Source of the DNA: Oscillospiraceae bacterium
GTDB taxonomy: Bacteria; Bacillota; Clostridia; Oscillospirales; Ruminococcaceae
Direction: 5' to 3'
DNA length: 64,000 nucleotides
NCBI GenBank assembly: GCA_015067175.1
Contig: SVMX01000004.1
Span: 157,603-221,602 of the forward strand
Both the position numbers and the translations under genes were made by a program. Shown here in pieces: positions 1-8,823 of this stretch (positions within the stretch are counted from its first letter, which is position 1; every line of letters starts with the position of its first letter). The notes under the pieces were generated by a model. It was not told the DNA's origin. It searched no databases and was given only the letters and a program-made list of their open reading frames with translations.

Positions 1-247
1 TTACGTCAATACCGCGCAGATGCAGCTTTGTTATACTGTCCTCAAGCTTGAAAAACATCGCGCCGCCGCGAATATCTGTAACTATTGCGACCTTGGATAT
101 CTCATTGTTTTCGTTACACATCGCAGCGAAGTCGGGAATAAGCTGAGGCGGCATATTGTCAATACAAAAATACCCGATATCCTCCAGTACCTTGACCGCC
201 GAGGATTTTCCTGAGCCTGAAAGTCCTGTTACAATTACAAATTCCAT
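1..247 (-). CDS. rapZ: RapZ/YvcJ-family nucleotide-binding protein, 3' end missing
   Basis: The first 82 residues are present; the rest lies beyond the window edge. The N-terminus [17 protein letters not shown] carries a Walker A P-loop, followed by [21 protein letters not shown], the typical start of the RapZ/YvcJ family (GTP/ATP-binding; an RNase adaptor for GlmZ in E. coli and linked to competence in Bacillus). The gene begins three bases after the murB stop, so the two are almost certainly co-transcribed. An hprK/murB/rapZ neighbourhood is common in Firmicutes. The family call is firm; the role in this organism is inferred. Confidence 0.9.
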   Translation of the reverse strand, partial: MEFVIVTGLSGSGKSSAVKVLEDIGYFCIDNMPPQLIPDFAAMCNENNEISKVAIVTDIRGGAMFFKLEDSITKLHLRGIDV

Positions 248-250
248 AAT

Positions 251-1153
251 TTACTCCAATATCAGCATTTCGCACTCAAGCTCCACGCCTTTCTGCTCCT
301 TTACCGTCCTTTTTATGTGCTCCACCAACGCCATGATGTCATCAAAGCTTGCGTTATTGCGATTGATGACAAATCCGCTGTGCTTTTCACTCACCTGTGC
401 GCCGCCGACTGTGTAGCCTTTAAGCCCACATTCTTCAATAAGCGCCGCCGCAAAGTATCCCTCGGGACGCTTGAATGTGCTGCCGCAGCTCGGAAATTCC
501 AACGGCTGCTTGTCGCGGCGTTTTTGCATAAGTTCGTCCATCTTCGCTTTTATCTCGGTCTTGTCGCCCTTTTGCAGCTCCATAGTTACGGAGGTGATAA
601 CGCACTTTTTGCCCGAAAAGTAGCTGTGCCTGTACGAAAGCTGCATTTCATCGGCATTCATTTCCTGATACTCGCCGTTTTCATCGACATAGCGGCAGCT
701 TTTTACAATGTCCTTCATCTCTCCGCCGTAAGCGCCTGCGTTCATGTACAGCGCGCCGCCGACAGACCCAGGAATACCATACGCAAATTCAAGCCCCGTA
801 AGCCCGTTTTCAAGCGCCGCCATGCAGACGGATTTAAGGCTTGCGCCTGCCTGTGCAGTTATCTTGCCATCACAAACGTCCACTGCTGAAAAGTCCTGCG
901 ACAGAAGAATTATACAGCCGCGATAACCCTTGCCGCTGACAAGAACATTACTGCCTTTACCAAGCACAAAATACGGGATATTCTCTTTTTTACACAAGGA
1001 AACTACTTCACGGACAACATATTCGCTTCCCGCGTGAACAAGTATATCGCACTCACCGCCGACTTTCATAGAAGTATGGAAGCCGAGCGGCTCGTTTAAG
1101 CTGTATTTCGCACCGATATCACAACACAGTTTTTCAAGTGAAGAGTAATCCAA
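251..1153 (-). CDS. murB: UDP-N-acetylenolpyruvoylglucosamine reductase
   Basis: This 300-residue cytosolic flavoenzyme catalyses the second committed step of peptidoglycan precursor synthesis, reducing UDP-GlcNAc-enolpyruvate to UDP-MurNAc with NADPH. Visible motifs are the FAD-binding GKGSNVLVSG segment, the FAYGIPGSVGGALYMNAGAYGG loop region, SYRHSYF, and PSCGSTFKRP with the catalytic Ser. The Glu near the C-terminus lies in the HSGFVINRNNAS context. The short length and loop pattern fit type II MurB. The start codon is TTG at 1153, set by a GGAGGG Shine-Dalgarno seven bases upstream. It sits between glcK and rapZ in one minus-strand operon. Confidence 0.95.
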   Translation of the reverse strand: MDYSSLEKLCCDIGAKYSLNEPLGFHTSMKVGGECDILVHAGSEYVVREVVSLCKKENIPYFVLGKGSNVLVSGKGYRGCIILLSQDFSAVDVCDGKITAQAGASLKSVCMAALENGLTGLEFAYGIPGSVGGALYMNAGAYGGEMKDIVKSCRYVDENGEYQEMNADEMQLSYRHSYFSGKKCVITSVTMELQKGDKTEIKAKMDELMQKRRDKQPLEFPSCGSTFKRPEGYFAAALIEECGLKGYTVGGAQVSEKHSGFVINRNNASFDDIMALVEHIKRTVKEQKGVELECEMLILE

Positions 1154-1179
1154 AACGCTGCCCTCCGTATGAATAGTAG

Positions 1180-1201
1180 GGCGGGCTGCTCTCAGCCCGC
1201 C
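1180..1201. terminator. Hairpin between glcK and murB
   Basis: A perfect 9-bp stem (GGCGGGCTG / CAGCCCGCC) with a four-base loop lies in the 63-base gap. Neither side has a U-tract, so it may be an RNA-processing or stability element rather than a true terminator. Confidence 0.3.
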
Positions 1202-1216
1202 GTATAATTATTATAA

Positions 1217-2173
1217 TTACTCAGCCAGTGTATAAAGATACGCTGCACCGATAATTCCCGCATCGTTTCCGAGCTTTGCGATATCAAGCTTTGTGGAGCG
1301 TGTGGGGTCTATACAGTAGCTCTCACGGCTGATAAACTCGTTCAGCGGCTTTGTGAGGTTCTCGCCCTCCTTGCAGATGCCGCCGCCAATGAGCAGCACC
1401 TCGGGCTGGAATGTATTCACGATATTTGTAAGACCGCAGCCGAGATAGTTGATGTACATATCCACAACGCTGCAAGCGGAGGAATCGCCCTCTCTCCAAC
1501 CGTCAAATGCAGTCTTGCCGTCAACGTTGTTGATGTCGCCGCCGCAGATCTGCCACATCTTGCTGTCTTTATTCTCCTCCATGGCTTCCTTGGTCATGTT
1601 GATAAGCGCTGTCGCGGAGGAATAAGCCTCAAAGCAGCCCTTTCTGCCGCAGCCGCACTGTCTGCCGCCGTAATGGATAACGCTGTGGCCAAGCTCAGCG
1701 CCGCAGAAATTAAAGCCTGTGTATATCTTGCCGTCAATGATGATACCGCCGCCAACGCCTGTGCCAAGCGTTACCACAACAACGTCCTTATAGCCCTTGC
1801 CTGCGCCGTTCAGCACCTCGCCGAAAGCCGCTGCATTAGCGTCATTTTCAACGTATATCTCCTTATTCAGCTTCTTCTGAATGAGAGAACGCAGGTCGGT
1901 GTTGTTAAAGCCGAGATTGCAGCTGTACAGCACGATTCCGCTGTTGCGGTTTGCAACGCCTGGAGTGCCTATACCGATGCTGTTTACCTCGCCGATCGTT
2001 ACCTTAGCCTCGTTCAGTGCTACCCACACGGTTTCAACGATAGCATTTGCTATCTCCTCCGCAGGACGGGGAAGATTTGTCTTTGCTGTAGCCTTTGATA
2101 CGATGTTGTAATTTTCGTCAACAAGACCTACCTTGATATTGGTACCGCCGAGGTCTATTCCTATATTGTACAT
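1217..2173 (-). CDS. glcK: ROK-family glucokinase
   Basis: A 318-residue sugar kinase of the ROK family, probably phosphorylating glucose with ATP in the cytosol. The N-terminal phosphate-binding motif IDLGGTNIKVGLVDEN is clear, as are GTPGVAN, TLGTGVGGGIIIDGK and the ROK zinc signature HYGGRQCGCGRKGCFE. GGGICKEGENL lies near the C-terminus. The ATG is preceded by AAAGGAAA. Its position just downstream of hprK links sugar phosphorylation to catabolite control, although the exact substrate (glucose versus another hexose) cannot be read from sequence. Confidence 0.88.
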   Translation of the reverse strand: MYNIGIDLGGTNIKVGLVDENYNIVSKATAKTNLPRPAEEIANAIVETVWVALNEAKVTIGEVNSIGIGTPGVANRNSGIVLYSCNLGFNNTDLRSLIQKKLNKEIYVENDANAAAFGEVLNGAGKGYKDVVVVTLGTGVGGGIIIDGKIYTGFNFCGAELGHSVIHYGGRQCGCGRKGCFEAYSSATALINMTKEAMEENKDSKMWQICGGDINNVDGKTAFDGWREGDSSACSVVDMYINYLGCGLTNIVNTFQPEVLLIGGGICKEGENLTKPLNEFISRESYCIDPTRSTKLDIAKLGNDAGIIGAAYLYTLAE

Positions 2174-2200
2174 TGGTTTGTATTTCCTTTCGATCTTTTA

Positions 2201-3172
2201 TTATAAATTCATGTCGGACATTATCTCTTCACTGTCCGAGTCGATGCCAAGCTGCTTCAGCAGATCCTTTGCCGCATTGTAGCCCATCTTCTTCTGACGA
2301 TTGTTCATAGCCGCAACCTCAAGAATGACCGCAAGGTTACGTCCGGGCTTTACAGGGATAGTCAGCAACGGCACCTTAACGCCGAGAATGGTCATAAAGT
2401 GTGTGTCAACGCCCATTCTGTCGTAGGTCTTTTCGGGATTCCACAGCTCCATCTCAACCACCATGTCGATCTTTTCGGTGAGCTTTACTGCGCCCACACC
2501 GAAGAGCTGTCTTGCATTTATAATACCTATGCCGCGAAGCTCAAGAAAATGACGGATATTATCGGGGGAGCTTCCTACAAGCGTGATGTTAGAGGCTTTC
2601 TTTATCTCTACCGCGTCATCTGCGATAAGTCTGTGACCGCGCTTTACAAGCTCGATAGCGGTCTCGGATTTACCTACGCCGCTTTCGCCGAGGATAAGCA
2701 CACCCTCACCGTATATCTCGATAAGAACGCCGTGACGTGTAATTCTCGGAGCAAGCTGAAGATTTAGGAACGCAACAAGCTTTGATATAAATACCGAGGT
2801 GCTTTCCTCAGTGCAGAAAATCGGCATATTAAATTCTGCCGCAAGCTCTGTCATTTCAGGAAACGGCTCAAGTCCGCGTGTGATGATCAGCGCAGGAAAA
2901 TGATATCCGAACAAGTCTGCAAGGCGCTGACGGCGGGTATCCGCGTCAAGTCCGTTGAGGTAAGCGTACTCCATATTACCCATTACCTGAATACGCTTGT
3001 TGTCAAAATACTCGTAAAATCCCGAAAGCTGAAGTCCGGGACGGTTGGTGTCGTTGCTGGAAATAAGCTTGTTTCCGCCGTTTTCGGGCATATAAACAAT
3101 GCGCAGACGGAACTCGTCGATTATTTTCTGAAGGGGGAATGAAAACTCCCTGTTAATTTCTTCGAGAGGCAT
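2201..3172 (-). CDS. hprK: HPr kinase/phosphorylase
   Basis: A 323-residue bifunctional regulator that phosphorylates and dephosphorylates HPr on Ser46, controlling CcpA-dependent carbon catabolite repression. The N-terminal half is the substrate-recognition-like domain. The C-terminal half has the Walker A GESGVGKSETAIEL, LIADDAVEI, and the HprK signature RGIGIINARQLFGVGAV. Length is normal for the family. It is the first gene of a minus-strand unit running into glcK, murB and rapZ, with its own promoter at 3224-3252. Confidence 0.95.
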   Translation of the reverse strand: MPLEEINREFSFPLQKIIDEFRLRIVYMPENGGNKLISSNDTNRPGLQLSGFYEYFDNKRIQVMGNMEYAYLNGLDADTRRQRLADLFGYHFPALIITRGLEPFPEMTELAAEFNMPIFCTEESTSVFISKLVAFLNLQLAPRITRHGVLIEIYGEGVLILGESGVGKSETAIELVKRGHRLIADDAVEIKKASNITLVGSSPDNIRHFLELRGIGIINARQLFGVGAVKLTEKIDMVVEMELWNPEKTYDRMGVDTHFMTILGVKVPLLTIPVKPGRNLAVILEVAAMNNRQKKMGYNAAKDLLKQLGIDSDSEEIMSDMNL

Positions 3173-3223
3173 AAAAACAGTCCTTTCTCAATTGCGTCGT
3201 TAAAGCATAGTGCTTCATATATC

Positions 3224-3252
3224 ATTATACATTATAGGCGAAATTATTTCAA
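3224..3252 (-). promoter_or_regulatory. Promoter of hprK operon
   Basis: On the minus strand, -35 TTGAAA (3252-3247) and -10 TATAAT (3229-3224) are separated by exactly 17 bp, about 50 bases upstream of the hprK ATG. Confidence 0.7.
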
Positions 3253-3415
3253 GTATTTTAATGATTATTTTAACTATGTTAGAAAGAAATATCCCAAAAT
3301 TCAAATACGGGGCAACAAGCTTTTGAATGATTTTCAAAAATTCACCTTCACCTCGGTTTAAACTGCGTTTCACAGTCAATACTGTGATTACCAACGACAG
3401 CAAAGGAGCATACAT

Positions 3416-4012
3416 ATGAAAAAAACGACAGTCGATATAATAATGGCAGCAGGAATAGCAGCAGCGCTGCTGCTTTCGGGCTTCAGAGGCTTTGCGGCTG
3501 AATGTGAGAGAGTTCAGAACGAGGTGCTGCGGCTGCATATCCCAGCAAACTCCGACAGTAAGCACGACCAAGAGATAAAGCTGCGGCTGCGCGACTATGT
3601 TTTGAAACAATACGGAACGCGGCTCTCCTGCGAAAATGATATCGAACAGGCTATCGCGCAGACCGAAGCGCTGCTGCCCGAAATCGAAGCAGACTGCAAC
3701 GAATTTCTCGCAAACGAGGGCGTAAACTACACCGCAAAAGCGGAGCTTACGGAGATGTATTTCACCACGCGCACCTATGAGGAGGTAACGCTTCCTGCGG
3801 GCACCTACACTGCGCTTCGCATAACGTTAGGCAGCGGCGAGGGCAAAAACTGGTGGTGCGTGATGTTTCCGCCGCTGTGCGTTCCTACAGCCTGTGTACA
3901 GCCGACAAATCAGCTTCCCGATGTTATGGTGAACGCCAATCAAAACGAGGGCGTGAAGATAGAATTTGCACTGTTTGAGTTTGTGAAATGGCTGCTGGGC
4001 GGCTGTAAATAG
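3416..4012 (+). CDS. spoIIR: Stage II sporulation protein R
   Basis: A 198-residue exported protein. In Bacillus SpoIIR is made in the forespore and signals across the septum to the SpoIIGA protease, activating pro-sigma-E in the mother cell. An N-terminal hydrophobic signal (about residues 8-28) precedes conserved NEVLRLHIPANSDSKHDQEIKLRLRDYVL and a C-terminal WWCVMFPPLC. The AAAGGAG ribosome site before the ATG is strong. The leader holds a small perfect hairpin (3371-3386, CACAGT/ACTGTG). This gene marks a spore-forming lineage. It stands alone, divergent from hprK and convergent with the moxR gene. Confidence 0.9.
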   Translation: MKKTTVDIIMAAGIAAALLLSGFRGFAAECERVQNEVLRLHIPANSDSKHDQEIKLRLRDYVLKQYGTRLSCENDIEQAIAQTEALLPEIEADCNEFLANEGVNYTAKAELTEMYFTTRTYEEVTLPAGTYTALRITLGSGEGKNWWCVMFPPLCVPTACVQPTNQLPDVMVNANQNEGVKIEFALFEFVKWLLGGCK

Positions 4013-4016
4013 CAAA

Positions 4017-4041
4017 TATCCCGAGTTTTCAGCTCGGGATA
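4017..4041. terminator. Hairpin between convergent spoIIR and moxR
   Basis: A 9-bp stem TATCCCGAG/CTCGGGATA with a seven-base loop lies between two converging genes. The T-tract is weak on both strands, but position and stem suit a shared bidirectional terminator. Confidence 0.55.
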
Positions 4042-4047
4042 TAATAA

Positions 4048-4965
4048 TTATACAGGAACGGGAATGTCGTTCAAAATCTTCTCAACAAGCTGCTCAGCGC
4101 TTCCAAATTGCTGCTGACCCGATGCAAGTATCAGCCTGTGCGACAAAACACTAACAGCTGTGCTCTTTACATCATCGGGAGTAACGAAGCTGCGCGCGTT
4201 TATCAGCGCCATCGCCTGAGCCGCTTTATACAAAGCGATAGAAGCACGCGGGCTTGCTCCAAGCTTTACAAGCTGCGGGTCATTTCGCGTTGCTCCGACA
4301 ACAGCGAGGATATAAGCCTTTATCTGCTCCGACACAGTGACATTCTTAGCCGCACCGCGAAGCACCATAAGCTCGTCAAGCGTCATCACCGCGGACACCT
4401 CGGCGGTCTGCGGCATAACATCAAGCATAGCAAGCTCCGACGCGCGGTCGGGATAGCCCATCGAAACGCGCATCAAAAAGCGGTCAAGCTGCGCCTCGGG
4501 CAGATGATAGGTACCATAGGTTTCTATAGGATTTTGCGTTGCGAGGGTCATAAACGGCACAGGAAGCGCGTGAGTAACACCATCAACGCTTATCTGCTTT
4601 TCCTCCATCGCCTCAAGCAGCGCAGACTGCACCTTTGGCGAGGTGCGGTTTATCTCGTCAGCCAAGAGGAAATTGCACATTGCAGCGCCCTCTTTGTACT
4701 CAGATTTGCCCGTATTCATGTCAATAGCGGTGTAGCCGATAACGTCCGACGGCATAAGGTCGGGCGTGAACTGAATACGTCTAAAGCTGCCCGAAACGCT
4801 TTTCGCAAGAGTTTCCGCAAGCAGCGTCTTGCCAACGCCGGGCACGTCCTCAATGAGAACATGGCCCTCCGCAAGCATGGCGCAGATTATCTTGATGATA
4901 ACATCGCGCTTTCCGAGGATTACTTTTTCTATGTTATTTATAAGTTGTTCTATCTTTGGGTTCAT
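4048..4965 (-). CDS. MoxR-family AAA+ ATPase
   Basis: A 305-residue AAA+ ATPase of the MoxR/RavA group, which act as chaperones often paired with VWA or membrane proteins. Walker A GVGKTLLAETLA, Walker B ADEINR in the segment LLADEINRTSPKVQSALLEAMEE, and sensor motif ATQNP are all present, with the C-terminal lid (PRASIALYKAAQAMALINAR). The start is taken at MNPKIEQ because it follows the upstream stop by one base; an earlier ATG would run into the preceding gene. No DUF58 or VWA gene follows, so its partner may be the membrane protein immediately upstream. Confidence 0.88.
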   Translation of the reverse strand: MNPKIEQLINNIEKVILGKRDVIIKIICAMLAEGHVLIEDVPGVGKTLLAETLAKSVSGSFRRIQFTPDLMPSDVIGYTAIDMNTGKSEYKEGAAMCNFLLADEINRTSPKVQSALLEAMEEKQISVDGVTHALPVPFMTLATQNPIETYGTYHLPEAQLDRFLMRVSMGYPDRASELAMLDVMPQTAEVSAVMTLDELMVLRGAAKNVTVSEQIKAYILAVVGATRNDPQLVKLGASPRASIALYKAAQAMALINARSFVTPDDVKSTAVSVLSHRLILASGQQQFGSAEQLVEKILNDIPVPV

Positions 4966-4966
4966 G

Positions 4967-5458
4967 TTATACCTCAGTTTTCTCGTTTTCTGTTTGCTCA
5001 GGGGTGTTTTGCGGTGCTTCTTGTTCGGTGATGTCGACGGTTCCATTATCGGTCATGGCAAACACAAAAGCGGCGGTTATCATCATAACAAAATCGGTCG
5101 CCAACAAAGAAATGCCGAATAAAAAATCCCCCAGTCCCGCCAAAAATTTTCCCGAGAACAGAGCGCCCGACGGCGTCATAATTCCTTTTATTAAAAAGAA
5201 TACTCCTGCAACGGCAGTAAGTGCATATAAAAGCCAGAGCTTTTTTGTGCCGCTTACGCCCTTAGTTTGTTCGAGCCTTTTGCAGACGATAGCCGGCACT
5301 ATTCCAAGCACGACACTGATAAGCAGTGCCAGACACAATCCGACACCGCTCAATCCGACCAACAGCCCGACCCACAGACAATAATTTAGCAAAGCAAGCC
5401 CCGTCATTATAACAGCGCCGCCAAGAATAAACGCGGAAATGATAAAAGCTTTTTTCAT
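4967..5458 (-). CDS. Small integral membrane protein, unknown
   Basis: A 163-residue protein with four to five hydrophobic segments (starting MKKAFIISAFILGGAVIMTG) and an acidic, Gln/Glu-rich cytosolic tail (TEQEAPQNTPEQTENEKTEV). The chosen ATG follows a GTGAGG-type ribosome site; an earlier in-frame ATG at 5506 lies inside the terminator hairpin of the gene upstream and is unlikely. It overlaps nothing and ends one base before the MoxR ATPase start, so the two are translationally coupled. I do not recognise the family. Confidence 0.7.
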   Translation of the reverse strand: MKKAFIISAFILGGAVIMTGLALLNYCLWVGLLVGLSGVGLCLALLISVVLGIVPAIVCKRLEQTKGVSGTKKLWLLYALTAVAGVFFLIKGIMTPSGALFSGKFLAGLGDFLFGISLLATDFVMMITAAFVFAMTDNGTVDITEQEAPQNTPEQTENEKTEV

Positions 5459-5479
5459 ATCACACCTCACGGCAAAAAC

Positions 5480-5502
5480 GGCGCGGCTTTTTGAGCCGCG
5501 CC
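5480..5502 (-). terminator. Terminator of the sugar ABC ATPase gene
   Basis: A perfect 9-bp GC-rich stem (GGCGCGGCT/AGCCGCGCC) with a five-base loop is followed on the minus strand by GTTTTTG, a standard intrinsic terminator. Confidence 0.8.
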
Positions 5503-5517
5503 GCAATTTAAGCGATA

Positions 5518-6663
5518 TTAGCCGAGGAGAGAGTGCTCATCGGAAGCATCGAACAGGTGTATCTTGTTGGGATCCATAGCGAGCTTAACAACGTCCTGGG
5601 GACGAGCGGTGCATCTGGGAGATACACGAGCTGTGAGCGGGATACCCTCGCAGGTGAGGTACAGATATGTCTCAGCACCGAGCATTTCGGTTACGTCAAC
5701 AGTAGCCTCGATGATACCGTTGTTCTTAGCGTTGGATATGAACATTTCTTCATCGTGAATGTTCTCGGGACGGATACCAAGGATAACGTCCTTGTCAACA
5801 TAGTACTTGAGAGCGTCGTTGTCAGCCTTAGCTGCGGGAAGCTCAACATAGAACTTGCGGCCTCTGGAGGTCTTGGTGTCCTCGGAACCGAACTCTACAA
5901 CGTACTTGCCCTCTCTGTTGAGGAGCTTTGCGTTTACGAAGTTCATCTGGGGAGAACCGATAAAGCCTGCAACGAACTTGTTTACAGGGTTCTCGTAAAG
6001 GTTGATAGGAGAATCGATCTGCTGAATGTAACCATCCTTCATAACTACGATTCTGTCACCCATTGTCATAGCCTCTGTCTGGTCATGGGTTACGTAGATA
6101 AAGGTTGTACCCAGCTTCTTATGCAGCTTGGAAAGCTCAGTTCTCATCTGTGCACGGAGCTTAGCGTCCAGGTTGGAGAGCGGCTCGTCGAGAAGGAATA
6201 CCTGAGGATCACGAACGATAGCACGACCGAGCGCTACACGCTGACGCTGACCACCGGAGAGAGCCTTGGGCTTTCTGTCGAGCAGATGGCCGATATCGAG
6301 GATCTTAGCAGCCTCTTCAACCAGCTTCTTGATCTCGTCCTTGGGAACCTTACGGAGCTTAAGACCGAATGCCATGTTATCGAATACTGTCATATGAGGA
6401 TACAGAGCGTAGTTCTGGAATACCATCGCAATATCTCTGTCCTTAGGAGCAACGTCGTTTACAAGGCGGTCGCCGATGAACAGCTCGCCCTCGGAGATCT
6501 CCTCAAGACCTGCAACCATTCTAAGTGTTGTGGACTTACCGCAACCGGAAGGACCTACGAGTACGATAAACTCCTTGTCCTTGATGTTCATTGTGAAGTC
6601 GGAAACGGCTACAACGCCGCCGGGATAACGCTTGTATATGCCTCTGAGTGATAAGCTTGCCAT
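5518..6663 (-). CDS. Sugar ABC transporter ATP-binding protein, MsmX/UgpC type
   Basis: A 381-residue ATPase of the CUT1 carbohydrate importer class. It has Walker [11 protein letters not shown], signature [14 protein letters not shown], Walker [17 protein letters not shown], the switch His in [17 protein letters not shown], and a C-terminal TOBE/regulatory domain from about residue 240 ([11 protein letters not shown]). No permease or binding protein is adjacent and it has its own terminator. This suggests a shared ATPase serving several sugar importers, as MsmX does in Bacillus. A short inverted repeat, GTCGAT-5-ATCGAC (6708-6724), lies in its leader. Confidence 0.92.
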   Translation of the reverse strand: MASLSLRGIYKRYPGGVVAVSDFTMNIKDKEFIVLVGPSGCGKSTTLRMVAGLEEISEGELFIGDRLVNDVAPKDRDIAMVFQNYALYPHMTVFDNMAFGLKLRKVPKDEIKKLVEEAAKILDIGHLLDRKPKALSGGQRQRVALGRAIVRDPQVFLLDEPLSNLDAKLRAQMRTELSKLHKKLGTTFIYVTHDQTEAMTMGDRIVVMKDGYIQQIDSPINLYENPVNKFVAGFIGSPQMNFVNAKLLNREGKYVVEFGSEDTKTSRGRKFYVELPAAKADNDALKYYVDKDVILGIRPENIHDEEMFISNAKNNGIIEATVDVTEMLGAETYLYLTCEGIPLTARVSPRCTARPQDVVKLAMDPNKIHLFDASDEHSLLG

Positions 6664-7074
6664 TTTAATATGACCTCCTGATGTACTTGATTTTCGGGAA
6701 TTTGTCAGTCGATGTGATATCGACCATCAAATTCTCATGCCATTTGGCGCTAATAATATAATACCAAAATAAACGTAAAAATAAAAGAGCCTAAGTCAAC
6801 AAATATTTTTTAATTCCTTTATATAATTTCACTAACAGCTACAAAAAACCCACAAAAAAACGCTTCTCAGATAGTGTTATTGCACAAAAAAAGCAGTTTT
6901 TTACATGACTTTCAGCAAGCCTGTTTCTTTTTTTGGATAATGTAACAAATCCCCCAAATGTTTTTTGTGCATATCAGCACAATATATTGGGCATTATTGA
7001 TAGGAGCATACACATATAATCTATCGGGCGGACAAAAACTCCGTCGATTTTTGTGCAATATGCAGGAGGCAATG
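6664..7074. other. 411-base divergent intergenic region
   Basis: This region separates the sugar ABC ATPase gene (minus) from the DUF4830 gene (plus). It is AT-rich and holds two short inverted repeats, GTCGAT-5-ATCGAC (6708-6724) and TTGTGC-6-GCACAA (6965-6982), and a strong AGGAGG at 7064-7069. I found no convincing 17-bp-spaced promoter and no RNA gene. Confidence 0.5.
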
Positions 7075-7530
7075 ATGACAAAGAAAAATACACGCGGCGG
7101 CGCAGCGCTGCTTGCAGGCGCGGTGCTGCTCATTGCGGCGGCTATATGGGGACTTGTTAAGCTTTCGGGCGGCGAGACTGCACCTGACGGCTCAACTAAC
7201 AGTGCGCGCATATCATTCATAAACGGCTGCGGCTGGGAAACGGAGGCTACTCACTGCGAGCTGAACGAGGTACGCATTCCTGTCAATTTTGACGAAGTTT
7301 ACGAAGAATACAACGAGCTTCAGCTAAAGCAAGGCTTTGACCTGCGCCCATACAGAGCACATTCAGTAAAACAGTATACATATCTTATAACAAACTACCG
7401 CGACAACAACAGCGGCACTGCTTTGCCCGACATATACGCCGACCTGCTGGTTGAAAACGGCAGCATAATCGGAGCCGACATCTCCTCAGGAGAAGCAGGA
7501 AGTTTTGTTACAGTGCTGAAGCACGACTGA
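7075..7530 (+). CDS. DUF4830-type membrane-anchored protein
   Basis: A 151-residue protein with a single N-terminal membrane segment (about residues 9-27, AALLAGAVLLIAAAIWGLV) and an extracytoplasmic domain. That domain contains FINGCGWETEATHCELNEVRIP and later LKQGFDLRPYRAHSVKQYTYLITNY, a pattern I associate with DUF4830 proteins of Clostridia. Function is unknown. The second of two adjacent ATGs (7075) is chosen because it lies five bases after AGGAGG; the first is only two bases away. The downstream gene has its own promoter. Confidence 0.75.
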   Translation: MTKKNTRGGAALLAGAVLLIAAAIWGLVKLSGGETAPDGSTNSARISFINGCGWETEATHCELNEVRIPVNFDEVYEEYNELQLKQGFDLRPYRAHSVKQYTYLITNYRDNNSGTALPDIYADLLVENGSIIGADISSGEAGSFVTVLKHD

Positions 7531-7540
7531 TACCTTAAGT

Positions 7541-7569
7541 TTGACAAATCCTACTGTGCGATATATAAT
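7541..7569 (+). promoter_or_regulatory. Promoter of the transglutaminase-like gene
   Basis: Consensus TTGACA (7541-7546) and TATAAT (7564-7569) with a 17-bp spacer lie 43 bases before the ATG at 7613. Confidence 0.85.
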
Positions 7570-7612
7570 ATAGAAAACAATACGTTCTCATATCAAGTCG
7601 GGAAGTGAAAAA

Positions 7613-8755
7613 ATGAAAAAACGCGAAATTGCCATACTCTCCATACCTGTATTAATTTTATGTGTGGGAATTGCTTGGCTTGCCATCAACATATTCTCCG
7701 CGGAAGACGCGCCTGATTTCATATACACCTCTCAGATGCAGACATCAGGGAGCGCTGCAGCTACAGCTGCGACCTCCGCTTCGCAAGCGCCGCCCACTTC
7801 CTCGGCGACTACGACTGTTACAACCGAGAGCACGAGCGAACCAACCGAGAGCTTTCCGATACTGCTCACTACCAATGACCCCGAAAACTATGCCGAGCTT
7901 CAGCTGCAAGGCAACACCTTTTATATAAAGGGATATTTCAATTCGGACGAAGTCACTGGGGTCTTTGTAGGAGACAATAGCGTAAAACCCGCGTATAACG
8001 ATGACGGCACTTTTGAAGCTAAGCTTGAAATTCAAAACGACGGCTATAATAACGTTACGCTGAAGTTTTCCGAGGACAAACCGCAAAGCTTCCGTTTTTA
8101 CTGTGACTCAAACGAAGCACATATCGTATTCTGTGATAACATCGCAGAGCAAAGCGAAAATGCTTTGCAGCATATCATTGATATACCTCAAACTGCCGTT
8201 GATGATTACATCGTAACAAACGGTACTGATGAGCAGCGTGAAACAACGCTCGAAGAGATAGCTGAGATAAGCGCACAGGTCTGCGACGGACTTCACAGCG
8301 ACTACGACAAGGCGCGCGCACTGTCCGAATGGGTGTCACTAAACATCTATTACGACAGCGACGCATATAACAGCTCCGTCACCACAGAAACGCTGTCGCT
8401 TTGCAAAACGTTGGAAGAGCACCGCTCTGTCTGCGGTGGCTACGCAAATCTTTACGCCGCGCTGTGTCAGTCGCAAGGCATAGAATGTTACATCGTTCAA
8501 GGGTCTGTGGTACAGAACAACTACTCCTTTGAGGAGGACGTGGATATCGCGCCTAGCCACGAATGGAACGCTGTTTTTATAGACGGACGATTTATTTGGG
8601 TAGATTCTCTTTGGAACACCGATAACTTCTACAAAAACGGTAAATACGTCGAATCTGTGCAAGGTCTGAAATATTTCGATATCACGACCGAAGCACTCTC
8701 GCAAAATCACTGCGCAAAGCGCGTTGAACGCCGCGAATTTTTCGGCATTTCTTGA
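7613..8755 (+). CDS. Membrane-anchored transglutaminase-like (cysteine protease fold) protein
   Basis: A 380-residue protein. Residues 7-28 form a signal anchor, residues 41-80 are a Ser/Thr/Ala-rich linker, about 85-165 an Ig-like or beta domain, and about 215-345 a transglutaminase-core domain. The catalytic triad is visible as C274 (SVCGGYANLYAALC), H316 (PSHEWNAV) and D331 (WVDSLW). Bacterial members are usually extracellular peptidases or cross-linking enzymes; the substrate cannot be read here. It is monocistronic, with a consensus promoter upstream and a terminator downstream. Confidence 0.85.
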   Translation: MKKREIAILSIPVLILCVGIAWLAINIFSAEDAPDFIYTSQMQTSGSAAATAATSASQAPPTSSATTTVTTESTSEPTESFPILLTTNDPENYAELQLQGNTFYIKGYFNSDEVTGVFVGDNSVKPAYNDDGTFEAKLEIQNDGYNNVTLKFSEDKPQSFRFYCDSNEAHIVFCDNIAEQSENALQHIIDIPQTAVDDYIVTNGTDEQRETTLEEIAEISAQVCDGLHSDYDKARALSEWVSLNIYYDSDAYNSSVTTETLSLCKTLEEHRSVCGGYANLYAALCQSQGIECYIVQGSVVQNNYSFEEDVDIAPSHEWNAVFIDGRFIWVDSLWNTDNFYKNGKYVESVQGLKYFDITTEALSQNHCAKRVERREFFGIS

Positions 8756-8773
8756 TACAAGCGTCAATAACAA

Positions 8774-8806
8774 AAGCCGCCGCTGAAATTACATCAACGG
8801 CGGCTT
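8774..8806. terminator. Bidirectional terminator, transglutaminase-like gene and ispH-rpsA
   Basis: The stem AAGCCGCCG/CGGCGGCTT lies between two convergent genes. A-rich flanks give a T-run on the minus strand. Confidence 0.7.
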
Positions 8807-8823
8807 AAATATTATGCTGTTAA

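Noticed and set aside
3215..3610. 131-codon minus-strand frame opposite the spoIIR start
   Set aside because: It overlaps the promoter of hprK and the well-supported spoIIR gene, and has no recognisable protein features.
5533..6651. 372-codon plus-strand frame
   Set aside because: Antisense to the sugar ABC ATPase with complete Walker and signature motifs; no ribosome site.
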